Assembly: GCA_964611125.1 (NCBI GenBank) | Contig: CAZSZO010000013.1 | Location: 1-64,000, forward strand | Direction: 5' to 3' | DNA: 64,000 nt | Source of the DNA: JAEUIX01 sp964611125 | GTDB taxonomy: Bacteria > Planctomycetota > Phycisphaerae > Phycisphaerales > UBA1924 | Shown: positions 43,513 to 50,887 of the stretch, one piece after another | How positions within the stretch are numbered: the stretch's first letter is position 1 | Layout of the letters: each line of letters starts with the position of its first letter | Position numbers and translations under genes: made by a program | Notes under the pieces: model-generated | The model's input: only the letters and a program-made list of their open reading frames with translations | What the model was told of the DNA's origin: nothing | The model's database searches: none

Positions 43513-45279
43513 ATGCCCGCTCCCCGCCGGAAAGTTGCCGTCGGCGGCCCGGCCGAAGTGCCGGCCAAGCTGGCCAAGCTGGCCAAGCTGGCCATGCCGG
43601 CCATGCCGGCCATGCCGGCCAAGTTCGGCATGCCGGCCAAGTTGGGCATGCCGGAACGGTCGGCCGTTGGCGGCGAACCCTCCGCAGCGGTTCTGGATCC
43701 GATCATCACCATGGATGGCGACGGCGTCATTCAGTCGGCCAGCGACTCAGTTGAGCATGTTTTCGGCTGGACGCCTGAGGAGCTGTTCGGCAAGAACGTT
43801 CGAGCGCTCATTCCTGAGCCGCGGCGCACCGATCTCGACCGGTATCTCGATCGCTACCGCGATGCGAGCCGGGCCAAGGCCCTGCAGCGGACGCGCCGCT
43901 TCGACGCCGTCCGGAAGGACGGCGCGCTCATCCAGATCGAGCTCTCGGTGTCGCGGGCAGATCTGCCCGCAAACTCAGCGCCGTTTTTCATCGGCATCGT
44001 GCGCGACGTCAGCGGCAGCATCGACGTGCGGGCTGACTCGCCTGCGGAGCGCACGCGGCTGCAGTCGCTCGTCACCGAGCAGACCCGCGCCCTCGCGTCG
44101 GCCAATCTGCGGCTCCACCTCGCCGACCGTCTGGCCTCGCTGGGCACCCTCGCGACGGGGCTCGGCCACGACATGAACAACGTGCTGCTGCCTGTGCGGG
44201 CTCGCCTGGACGCCCTGGAGCACTCCGGCATGTCGACCGTCGCCCACGGCCACGTTGCGGCCCTGCGGCGGGCGGTCGCGTACTTGCAGCATCTCTGCAA
44301 CGGGCTGCACTTTCTCTCGAGCCAGCCCGAAGGGCTGGCGGACTCGCCGGTGAAGACGGGCGAGGCGCCTGAGCTGACCGATCTCCTCACTTGGTGGCGT
44401 CAGGTCGGCTCGCTGCTCTGCAAGGCGCTCCCGTCGGGCGTCAAGGTGACCGTGTCGATACCCGTCGGCCTGCCGCTTGTGAAGATCGGACGGCACCAGT
44501 TGACCCAGGCGGTGCTGAACCTGCTCGTCAACGCGGGGGAGTCGATGCCCGAGGGACGGCGGCAGGAACGCGTGAAGGTCTGGGCCAAGCCGGCCGACCA
44601 CGGCCGAGCGGTCCGCTTCGGCGTCTCGGACAATGGGCGGGGCATGACTCACGCGGTCCGGCGGCGGGCCTTTGACCTCTTCTTCACGACCAAGCCGCGC
44701 GCGATGGGCACCGGACTGGGCCTCGCGCTCGCCCGCAAGGTCGTCACCCACGCCGGCGGGCACATCGAGATCGCCTCGGTTCACGGTCGCGGCACCACCG
44801 TCACCATGCTGCTGCCCGCGGCGGCAGGGAGGCGTCCCGACCGCCCGACGCCCCGCCGGTCGGCCGCCGTCACGGCCCGCGACCACCGCACCGTTGCGCT
44901 CGTGACGCAGATTCTGCTCGAAGCGGGCCTGACCATTGCGCATCCTGATGGCGAGCCCCCGGGCGGCGCCGACCTCTGGGTCACCGAGCCGAGCATGAGA
45001 TCGCTGCGCTCCGCCCGCGCGTGGCGAGCCCGGCGCGCCTCCCGCGTCGTGATGCTGCTCGGGCCCCCGCCGGCCGCGTCCCGAGTCCGCTGGGAAGCGC
45101 TGTCTCCGCTCACCATCGAATCGCCGCACGAGTTTGAGTCCATCCGTCAGGGAATCGGGCGATTCGTCACCGACGCCCACCAGGAGAAAACCCATGCCTC
45201 GCATCTCCAGAAGCAACGCCATGCGGTCCATCCAGGAGTTGGCGCTCCGAGCCGCCGAGCCCCGCGCCGCTCGCCCTAA
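43513..45279 (+). CDS. Cytoplasmic PAS-domain sensor histidine kinase
   Basis: The protein has 588 residues and no membrane helix. Residues 18-48 are a tandem-repeat linker (AKL and MPA units). A PAS domain follows (about 60-170; IITMDGDGVIQSASDSVEHV), then a short coiled coil, the H-box LATGLGHDMNNVLLPV (His 219) and the HATPase domain with LNLLVNAGESM (N box), VSDNGRGM (G1), FFTTKPRAMGTGLGLALARK (F/G2). A degenerate receiver-like tail of about 130 residues ends the protein. The response-regulator gene begins inside its last 86 bases, which suggests translational coupling. The signal is unknown. Confidence 0.92.
   Translation: MPAPRRKVAVGGPAEVPAKLAKLAKLAMPAMPAMPAKFGMPAKLGMPERSAVGGEPSAAVLDPIITMDGDGVIQSASDSVEHVFGWTPEELFGKNVRALIPEPRRTDLDRYLDRYRDASRAKALQRTRRFDAVRKDGALIQIELSVSRADLPANSAPFFIGIVRDVSGSIDVRADSPAERTRLQSLVTEQTRALASANLRLHLADRLASLGTLATGLGHDMNNVLLPVRARLDALEHSGMSTVAHGHVAALRRAVAYLQHLCNGLHFLSSQPEGLADSPVKTGEAPELTDLLTWWRQVGSLLCKALPSGVKVTVSIPVGLPLVKIGRHQLTQAVLNLLVNAGESMPEGRRQERVKVWAKPADHGRAVRFGVSDNGRGMTHAVRRRAFDLFFTTKPRAMGTGLGLALARKVVTHAGGHIEIASVHGRGTTVTMLLPAAAGRRPDRPTPRRSAAVTARDHRTVALVTQILLEAGLTIAHPDGEPPGGADLWVTEPSMRSLRSARAWRARRASRVVMLLGPPPAASRVRWEALSPLTIESPHEFESIRQGIGRFVTDAHQEKTHASHLQKQRHAVHPGVGAPSRRAPRRSP
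43561..43653 (+). repeat. In-frame 9-bp tandem repeats
   Basis: Units GCCAAGCTG (three) and GCCATGCCG (three), followed by imperfect GCCAAGTTCGGCATGCCG units, lie within the kinase gene. They encode LAKLAK, MPAMPA and AKFGMP stretches. Copy number could change by slippage without shifting the frame. Confidence 0.85.
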
Positions 45280-46015
45280 CTCCGCCGGCGAGCCGCCCGG
45301 CCGCGCCGGCCGCCCGCTGCGCGTGCTGTGCGTCGACGACCACATGATCCTCATCGAGGGCCTCAAGGCCCGCTTCGCCGTCGACGGCGGGATCGAGATC
45401 GTCGGGCGCCTCCCCTCCCCGGAGGGGCTCTCCGAGGCGGTCGAGCGGCTCAGCCCCGACGTGGTCATCATGGATATCGAGATGCCCGGGCCCGACGCCT
45501 TCGAGGAGACCGACCGCATGCGCCGGGCCTTTCCCCGGGTGCGCGTCGTCGTCCTCAGCGCCCACATCCGCGATGCGTTCATCTCGGCCTCCTTCCGCGC
45601 CGGGGTCAGCGCTTATTTCGCCAAGTCCGACGAGTTGAGCGACATCGTGCGCGGCATCCGCGAGGTCGCCGGCGCCGACTCGGGCTCGTTCGTCCTCGGG
45701 CCCAAGGTCCGCGAGCGGTGCCGCCCGCTCCTGGCGCCGGTGCGGTACGACCACGGCGGATCCACCACCGTCGAGCGGGGCGCCCAGGCCCTCTCCGGCG
45801 CGCCCAAAACCCTGCTCGATTCGCTGACCCCGCGTGAGGAGGAGATCCTCCGGCTGATCGGCAAGGGCCTCTCCCGGGGCGAGATCGGCGCGCAGTTGTT
45901 CCGCAGCGCCAAGACCATCGACGCCCACCAGGGCCGCATGATGAAGAAGCTCGGGCTCGAAAGCCGCGCCGACCTCATGCGCTTCGCCATCCGCGAAGGC
46001 CTCGCGCAGGCCTGA
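45194..46015 (+). CDS. NarL/FixJ-type response regulator
   Basis: The protein has 273 residues. An N-terminal extension of 40 residues is followed by a receiver domain (VLCVDDHMILIEGLKARF, phospho-acceptor Asp 94 in VIMDIEMPGP, Lys in YFAKSDELSDIV) and a LuxR-type helix-turn-helix (LTPREEEILRLIGKGLSRGE, SAKTIDAHQGRMMKKLG). The ATG at 45194 has AGGAG 8 nt upstream and overlaps the kinase gene by 86 bp. It is the cognate partner of the kinase and probably a transcription factor. Confidence 0.95.
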   Translation: MPRISRSNAMRSIQELALRAAEPRAARPNSAGEPPGRAGRPLRVLCVDDHMILIEGLKARFAVDGGIEIVGRLPSPEGLSEAVERLSPDVVIMDIEMPGPDAFEETDRMRRAFPRVRVVVLSAHIRDAFISASFRAGVSAYFAKSDELSDIVRGIREVAGADSGSFVLGPKVRERCRPLLAPVRYDHGGSTTVERGAQALSGAPKTLLDSLTPREEEILRLIGKGLSRGEIGAQLFRSAKTIDAHQGRMMKKLGLESRADLMRFAIREGLAQA

Positions 46016-46240
46016 TCGGCGGGCTGACGCGCGGACCTCAGCCGGGCGGCTCGAGAATGGAGGAATCCTCCGCTCTAGCCCTCGCTGGCCCCGCGCGCCA
46101 TCATCTATCGGGAGCTGTCTTCGGATTGCGGTCGCCGCCGCCGGACGCCCGTCAACAGGCCTTTGGCCGCGGATCGCCCGACGGCCGCCCGAAGCACCGT
46201 TCCGATCGAACCCACCATCACGCCCACAGGAGCTTTAGCC

Positions 46241-46789
46241 ATGAACAACCATCCCAACACACCAATGAACCCCCCGGTGAACCCCCCGGCGATTCCTAAG
46301 ACCAACACCAACCCCGATCCCATCACTGGCGCTCACGGCTCGCACCCCGTCGGCACGGCGGTCGGCGCCATCGGGGCCGGGGCCGCCATCGGCGCGCTCG
46401 GCGGGGCTGTCGCCGGACCTATTGGCGCGGTGGTCGGGGCCACCGTCGGCGCCGTCGCCGGCGCGGTCGCCGGGAGTTCGGCCGCCGAGGCCATCAACCC
46501 CACGGTCGAGGCCAAGTACTGGGAGAGCGCGCACGAGGGCGGCCACAACGCCACGCCGTCATTCACCTACTCCGAGTTCGCCCCCGCCTACCGCTACGGC
46601 TGGGAGAGCTACCAGAACGCCGAGAACCCCGGCGTCTTCGAGAGCGTTGAGAACGACCTCGCCAACGGCTGGCACAAGGTCAAGGGCGAGTCGCGGCTCA
46701 CCTGGCAGCAGGCCAAGCGGGCGACGCGCGACGCCTGGAACCGCGTCCAGAACGCCCGGCGCGATGTCGGCAAGCGGGCCTCGGTCTGA
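46241..46789 (+). CDS. Hypothetical protein with glycine-zipper segment
   Basis: The protein has 182 residues: a Pro/Asn-rich N-terminus, a glycine-zipper hydrophobic part (GAIGAGAAIGALGGAVAGPI and onwards, residues about 43-85), then a hydrophilic C-terminal half (YWESAHEGGHNATPSFTYSE, ENDLANGWHKVKGESRL). Glycine zippers associate with membranes. AGGAG lies 9 nt upstream of the ATG. The FAPAYRYGWESY and WHKVKGESRLTW-like region recalls small stress proteins of bacteria; I do not assign a function. Confidence 0.75.
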   Translation: MNNHPNTPMNPPVNPPAIPKTNTNPDPITGAHGSHPVGTAVGAIGAGAAIGALGGAVAGPIGAVVGATVGAVAGAVAGSSAAEAINPTVEAKYWESAHEGGHNATPSFTYSEFAPAYRYGWESYQNAENPGVFESVENDLANGWHKVKGESRLTWQQAKRATRDAWNRVQNARRDVGKRASV

Positions 46790-46995
46790 GCCGCCGACGC
46801 ACTGAGTGTTGAGGTCTGCTCACCCGCCAGAACGTGATCCCCTGGGTGGCCGCTGGAGGAGGCGGGCGGGGCGTGCGAGGGCGTGAGGCGGAAGCCGGCG
46901 CCTTCGATTGGTTTCGGACTACGCGAAGCGGAAGTGCGGCGCGCCGCTCCGCCCACTCCCCGGCGCGGCCGGGGTTCATTCCAGAAAGCAGATCC

Positions 46996-47172
46996 ATGAC
47001 CTCATCAACTTTGTCCCGCTCTCTGACCGCCCATGGCACGTTCTGGCTGCTTGGCACGCTCGTGGCCGCCGCGCTTGTTTCCGTCGCCGGCTGCGGCACC
47101 ACCGAAGGCTTCGGCAGCGATGTGAAGAACCTCGGCGGCTCGATCGAAGATAGCGCCGCCAAGAACAAGTAA
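46996..47172 (+). CDS. Entericidin A/B-like small lipoprotein
   Basis: The 58 residues form a signal peptide with lipobox (AALVSVAGC), followed by GTTEGFGSDVKNLGGSIEDS. The short tail matches the entericidin family pattern (GCG..GFGxDVxxxGxxIE). Such lipoproteins are envelope stress- or growth-phase-related. The ATG at 46996 is preceded by a weak AGAAAG. It follows the glycine-zipper gene and may be co-regulated with it. Confidence 0.85.
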   Translation: MTSSTLSRSLTAHGTFWLLGTLVAAALVSVAGCGTTEGFGSDVKNLGGSIEDSAAKNK

Positions 47173-47187
47173 CACCTTGAGCCGCCC

Positions 47188-47739
47188 TCACGGTGAGCCC
47201 GCACGCCACTGGCTGTAGGGCCGCTCGACCAGGTTCGAGTTGCGGTACCGCGGATCGGTCGTCACCTCGGCGCCGATCCAGGCTGGGATCTCCACAGCCT
47301 GATCTTCCGATGCCAGTTCGATCTCCGCGACGATCAGCCCGGCGTTCTCGCCCAGAAACTCATCGATCTCCCACACGCCCCCGCCCCCGCCCCCCCCGAC
47401 ACCCCCGTGCGCCCCGGTGCCCACCCGATGGCGCCGCTTCTCGATGAGCGGCTTCCGGCACAGCCGGTCGAGCAGCTCACCGGCGTCCTTGACCGGGATT
47501 GGGTACTCATATTCATCGCGGGCCAGCCCGGCCGGGTCTGACGGCCCCTTGATGGTCAGAAACGCCTGGTCCCCCGCGATGCGGACCCGCACCGTCCCCC
47601 CGCCCCCCCACGCCCCCCCCGCACCCGCTCCCCCCGTGGCGATATAGCCCTGCCGGATCAGCACGCCCCCGGGCGGGCTGGCGAGCGGCCGCCACGCGTC
47701 GGAGGTGAGCAGGAACTTACGTTCGATTTCGCGCGCCAT
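47188..47739 (-). CDS. CYTH-domain protein
   Basis: The 183 residues begin AREIERKFLLTSDAW, the ExExK signature of the CYTH (triphosphate tunnel) superfamily. RVRIAGDQAFLTIKG, DEYEYPIP and IEKRRHRV are matching strands, and WEIDEFLGENAGLIVAEIEL is the conserved acidic stretch. Members hydrolyse triphosphates or make cAMP; which one cannot be told. Gly-rich inserts (GGAGAGGAWGGGG and a run of Gly) are odd. The start has TACGCT 5 nt upstream and no Shine-Dalgarno. Confidence 0.9.
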   Translation of the reverse strand: MAREIERKFLLTSDAWRPLASPPGGVLIRQGYIATGGAGAGGAWGGGGTVRVRIAGDQAFLTIKGPSDPAGLARDEYEYPIPVKDAGELLDRLCRKPLIEKRRHRVGTGAHGGVGGGGGGGVWEIDEFLGENAGLIVAEIELASEDQAVEIPAWIGAEVTTDPRYRNSNLVERPYSQWRAGSP

Positions 47740-47744
47740 GATCA

Positions 47745-47750
47745 AGCGTA
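47745..47750 (-). promoter_or_regulatory. -10-like hexamer for leaderless CYTH mRNA
   Basis: On the minus strand TACGCT is followed by 5 nt and the ATG at 47739. Confidence 0.4.
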
Positions 47751-47786
47751 CTGGGGCTGGGTGGCCGGAGAGCGCGCCACCTGGCC

Positions 47787-47823
47787 AAAAACGCACGCCG
47801 CGGGGCCAAGGGGCCCCGCGGCG
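47787..47823 (-). terminator. Rho-independent terminator of the PEP-CTERM gene
   Basis: CGCCGCGGGGCC and GGCCCCGCGGCG form a perfect 12-bp stem with a 4-nt loop, followed on the minus strand by TGCGTTTTTGG. It lies 67 bp downstream of the stop of the minus-strand gene at 47890. Confidence 0.8.
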
Positions 47824-47889
47824 ATGCTCGAAAGCCTCGATGGTCAGCTCTCACAACCGCGAACGCGATCAGCATCGCGGCCGGGCGGA

Positions 47890-48675
47890 TCACCGCTTGC
47901 GGCGGCCGGCCGCGAGCAGGCCCAGGCTCAGCAGGCCCGCGGCGCCGGGCGCCGGGACATCGTTGAAGCCGAGGACGCCGTTGATCTCATCGTCGCCATC
48001 GCTCAGCAGGCCGCCGGGGCCGCCGTGGATGATGGAGGCGTAGCGGAAGGTGTCGCTCGTGCCGGTGCCGACGACGTACGAGAAGCCGTCCCACTGGATG
48101 CCCAGGTTGGGGCTGAAGCCCTCGAGGAAGACGCGGAGCACGCGGGCCTGCGTCCAGTTCACCAGGTCGTTGGAGAGGTATACGGTCGACTCGATGGCCT
48201 CGAGGGGGAGCGGGCCGTGATCGATCACCGGGAAGACCGCCGCGTTGATCACGGGGCCGCCGAAGTCGAACACCGTGTCGCCGATCCGGCCGCTGGACTG
48301 GATCCACTGGTTATCGATGGCGCCCGCGGCCACGAAGGGGCTCGCCCCGGGGGTGGTGTAGTCGTACCCGCCGACGCCCGTCAGGTCGTGCGAGAAGCCC
48401 GTGCTGACGAACCCGTTGGACCAGGGGGTCGAGAGCAGCACGCCGGGGTTGTAGCCCACGGGGTTGAAGACGCCGTCATCGAGCAGCTGCTGGTCGACCA
48501 CCTGCTGCCGGTTGGCGAGGTTGTCGGCCCCGAAGTACAGCTGGGCGAAGGTACCCACCGAGGCCCCCTGGAACGAGCGGGGATCGTTAGGGTTGGTGAT
48601 GATCGTCGCGCCCGCGGCGCCGACGAACAGGGACACGGCCGACAATGCGGCCACAACGGACAGACGAGTCTGCAT
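47890..48675 (-). CDS. PEP-CTERM-type exported protein
   Basis: The 261 residues have a signal peptide (VVAALSAVSLFVGAAGA), a beta-rich body of about 210 residues with no recognised enzymatic motif, and a C-terminal sorting tail VPAPGAAGLLSLGLLAAGRRKR-like (VPAPG, hydrophobic stretch, Arg/Lys end). Such tails are recognised by an exosortase, which is not in this window. GGAG lies upstream of the ATG. A strong terminator follows. The function of the body is unknown. Confidence 0.85.
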   Translation of the reverse strand: MQTRLSVVAALSAVSLFVGAAGATIITNPNDPRSFQGASVGTFAQLYFGADNLANRQQVVDQQLLDDGVFNPVGYNPGVLLSTPWSNGFVSTGFSHDLTGVGGYDYTTPGASPFVAAGAIDNQWIQSSGRIGDTVFDFGGPVINAAVFPVIDHGPLPLEAIESTVYLSNDLVNWTQARVLRVFLEGFSPNLGIQWDGFSYVVGTGTSDTFRYASIIHGGPGGLLSDGDDEINGVLGFNDVPAPGAAGLLSLGLLAAGRRKR

Positions 48676-48855
48676 GGGGTCTCTCTCCTAAAAGTTCGCC
48701 CGATAGAACGAATCAGTCTGAACTATGCACCATGCGGAGTGAGATGTCGAGTGCGCGCCGCCCGAATCGGCAGTGATTCTGGTCGTTGATGGAGACCTTG
48801 CGCGCCAAACACAAAATACACCCAATAACGGGGATTTCCGCGGGCTGCCGGTGGC

Positions 48856-50349
48856 TCAGCGGAGGCCGTACTCCTTCAGCTTGCGGTACAGCGTCCGTTC
48901 CCCCAGGCCCAGCAGCTTGGCCGCGTGCTCGCGGTTGCCGCCGGTGAGGCGGAGCGTCTCGCGGATGGCCCGCTTCTCGATCTGCTCCAGGCTGGTTCCG
49001 GCGAGCGAGCCGCCATTGCCGCCCCCGCCCCCCCCCCCGCCGCCGAAGTCGCCCTGGTCGCCGTCCGCCGGGTCGCCGACGCGGATCTCGTCTGGAATGT
49101 GCCGCACATCGAGGGTGAGCTGAGTGTTGGGGCCCATCTCCACCTCGCCCACCGCGGTGACGACCATGTTCTGCACGGTGTTGAGGAGCTGCCGCACGTT
49201 GCCGGGCCAGTTGTAGCTGGTCAGCCGCATCATCGCGGCGTCGGTGATCTCCGGCATCGGCCGGCCAGCCCCCTCGCCGAAGCCCATCATCTTCCACGCC
49301 CGGGCGATGGCGTGCCGCACGATCCGCGGGATGTCCTCGCGCCGCTGGCGCAGGGCCGGCAGAGCGACCTGCGCCCCCTTGATGCGGAAGTAGAGGTCCT
49401 CGCGGAACTCGCCCTTGCCGATGAGCGCCTGCAGGTCCTTGTTGGTGGCGCTCACCAGCCGCACGTCGGTCTGGCGGGGGTCGTTGCTCCCCACGCGCAC
49501 GACCGTCCCGGTCTCGAGCACGCGCAGCAGCTTGGCCTGCATCTTCAGCGGCATGTCGCCGATCTCGTCGAGGAACAGCGTGCCCCCGGTGGCGTACTCG
49601 AAGACGCCCTCGCGGTCCTTCTCCGCCCCCGTGAAGGCCCCCCGCACATGCCCGAAGAGCTGGTCCTCGAGCAGCGTCTCGGTCTCGGCGGCGCAGTTGA
49701 GGGCCACGAAGCGGCCCTTGGCCCGGGGCGAATTGCGGTGCACGGCCTGGGCGATGAGCTCCTTGCCCGCGCCGCTCTCGCCGGTGATCAGGATGGGCAG
49801 GCTGCTGGCCGCGACGCTCCTGACGGCCCGCAGGATCTTGCGCATCGGCTCGCTGCCGGCGATGATCCCCTCGAAACCTTCGTGCTGCACGAGGTCGGCG
49901 TCGCCCTTGGCCTCATGCCGCAGCAGCACGGTCTCGGCGGCGCGGTTGACGAGGTTGCGGAAGACTTCGAGGTCCAGGGGCTTTTCGATGAAGTCGTAGG
50001 CCCCGTCCTTGAACGCCGCGCGGGCGGTGGGCACGTCGCCGTGGGCGGTGACCATGATGGTCTCGCTCTGGGCCTGGAGCTTGCGGCTGGCCCGCAGAAC
50101 GATGAGCCCGGCGTCGCCGCCATCGACGGCGACGCCGTCGCGCCCCGCCGAGGCGGGCATGCGCAGGTCGGTGATGATGACATCGAACGAGCCGTGCCGG
50201 AGCTCGTCGAGGGCCCGCTCGACGGAGTTGACGATGGTGCAGACGTGGCCGGGGCGGCGGAGCGCCTCGGCCATGACATCGGCGTGCTCGGGCTCGTCCT
50301 CGACGATGAGGACCTGGGCGGAGAGGCGTTCAGGGGCGTCTGTGGGCAT
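48856..50349 (-). CDS. NtrC-family sigma-54-dependent response regulator
   Basis: The protein has 497 residues. A receiver (phospho-acceptor Asp 61 in DVIITDLRMP, with an unusual Gly/Asp-rich insertion after it) precedes an AAA+ domain with Walker A GESGAGKE (190-197), GAFTGA (237-242), Walker B GGTLFLDEIGDM and a sensor II WPGNVRQL. A long poly-Gly linker is followed by a Fis-type HTH (GGNREHAAKLLGLGERTLYR). The GAFTGA loop means it can activate sigma-54 RNA polymerase. No partner kinase is adjacent. TACCAT lies 6 nt before the ATG. Confidence 0.96.
   Translation of the reverse strand: MPTDAPERLSAQVLIVEDEPEHADVMAEALRRPGHVCTIVNSVERALDELRHGSFDVIITDLRMPASAGRDGVAVDGGDAGLIVLRASRKLQAQSETIMVTAHGDVPTARAAFKDGAYDFIEKPLDLEVFRNLVNRAAETVLLRHEAKGDADLVQHEGFEGIIAGSEPMRKILRAVRSVAASSLPILITGESGAGKELIAQAVHRNSPRAKGRFVALNCAAETETLLEDQLFGHVRGAFTGAEKDREGVFEYATGGTLFLDEIGDMPLKMQAKLLRVLETGTVVRVGSNDPRQTDVRLVSATNKDLQALIGKGEFREDLYFRIKGAQVALPALRQRREDIPRIVRHAIARAWKMMGFGEGAGRPMPEITDAAMMRLTSYNWPGNVRQLLNTVQNMVVTAVGEVEMGPNTQLTLDVRHIPDEIRVGDPADGDQGDFGGGGGGGGGNGGSLAGTSLEQIEKRAIRETLRLTGGNREHAAKLLGLGERTLYRKLKEYGLR
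49028..49038 (-). repeat. Homopolymer G11 in the NtrC-type gene
   Basis: Eleven consecutive G on the coding strand (C on the plus strand) encode part of the poly-Gly linker between AAA+ and HTH domains. A length change would shift the frame and remove the DNA-binding domain. Confidence 0.9.
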
Positions 50350-50355
50350 CGGTCA

Positions 50356-50361
50356 ATGGTA
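50356..50361 (-). promoter_or_regulatory. -10-like hexamer for leaderless NtrC-type mRNA
   Basis: On the minus strand TACCAT is followed by 6 nt and the ATG at 50349. There is no Shine-Dalgarno. Confidence 0.4.
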
Positions 50362-50433
50362 TGGAGTGGCGGCCTGCGGCCGGTTCCGCACCGGCCCGCC
50401 CCAGCGCCACCCCGACGGCTGGGCGACCCCGGC

Positions 50434-50464
50434 GGCCCGACCAGCCCGTGGGGCTGGTCGGGCC
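50434..50464 (-). terminator. 14-bp GC hairpin downstream of tRNA-Ser
   Basis: GGCCCGACCAGCCC and GGGCTGGTCGGGCC pair perfectly around GTG. It lies 41 bp after the 3' end of the tRNA gene and upstream of the NtrC-type gene. There is no T tract, so it may be a processing or attenuation structure instead. Confidence 0.45.
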
Positions 50465-50505
50465 CCTGGGGCCTGTGCGGCCCTTGGGGCCCAGAGCCCG
50501 GGAAG

Positions 50506-50592
50506 CGGTGGGGAGGGGATTCGAACCCCTGAACGACTGACGCCGTTACCGGTTTTCAAGACCGGCGCATTCGACCACTCTGCCACCCCACC
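50506..50592 (-). tRNA. tRNA-Ser (anticodon UGA)
   Basis: The 87-nt gene folds as a class II tRNA. The acceptor stem pairs GGTGGGG with CCCCACC, with discriminator G. The anticodon arm is CCGGT-CTTGAAA-ACCGG with TGA as anticodon. A long variable arm (AACGGCGTCAGTCGTT) and the T arm AGGGGTTCGAATCCCCT follow. CCA is not encoded. Confidence 0.96.
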
Positions 50593-50816
50593 GGGTGCGA
50601 GAGGCAAGCGTAGTCGGGCCGATGTTTCTGGGTGTTTTCACGTGCCAGGCAACCGATTCGCTTCAGTCTCCGCCGCGGCTCGCCGGTCGGCTGCGTTTCT
50701 TGGGCGCCACGCCGCCCGCGACCGGGAAGGTGACGAAGTCATGCCCCCAACCAATGAAGGTTGAGGAGCCGTCTCTGCGCATCTTCGTGGACCGCGGCGT
50801 CCGACGCGGGGCAACG

Positions 50817-50849
50817 AAAAGGGCGACTCCGCCAACGCGGAGTCGCCCT
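50817..50849 (-). terminator. Rho-independent terminator of the lectin-repeat gene
   Basis: AGGGCGACTCCGC and GCGGAGTCGCCCT form a perfect 13-bp stem with a CAAC loop, followed on the minus strand by TTTTCG. It lies 38 bp past the stop of the minus-strand gene at 50888. The rest of the 295-base gap to the tRNA shows nothing else. Confidence 0.8.
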
Positions 50850-50887
50850 GCAACCATCACGCAGTGCCAAGATGCAGTGTTGTCAAC

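Noticed and set aside
43555..43655. Tandem repeats considered as a CRISPR array
   Set aside because: Units are 9 bp, contiguous and in frame within a kinase gene; there are no spacers and no cas genes.
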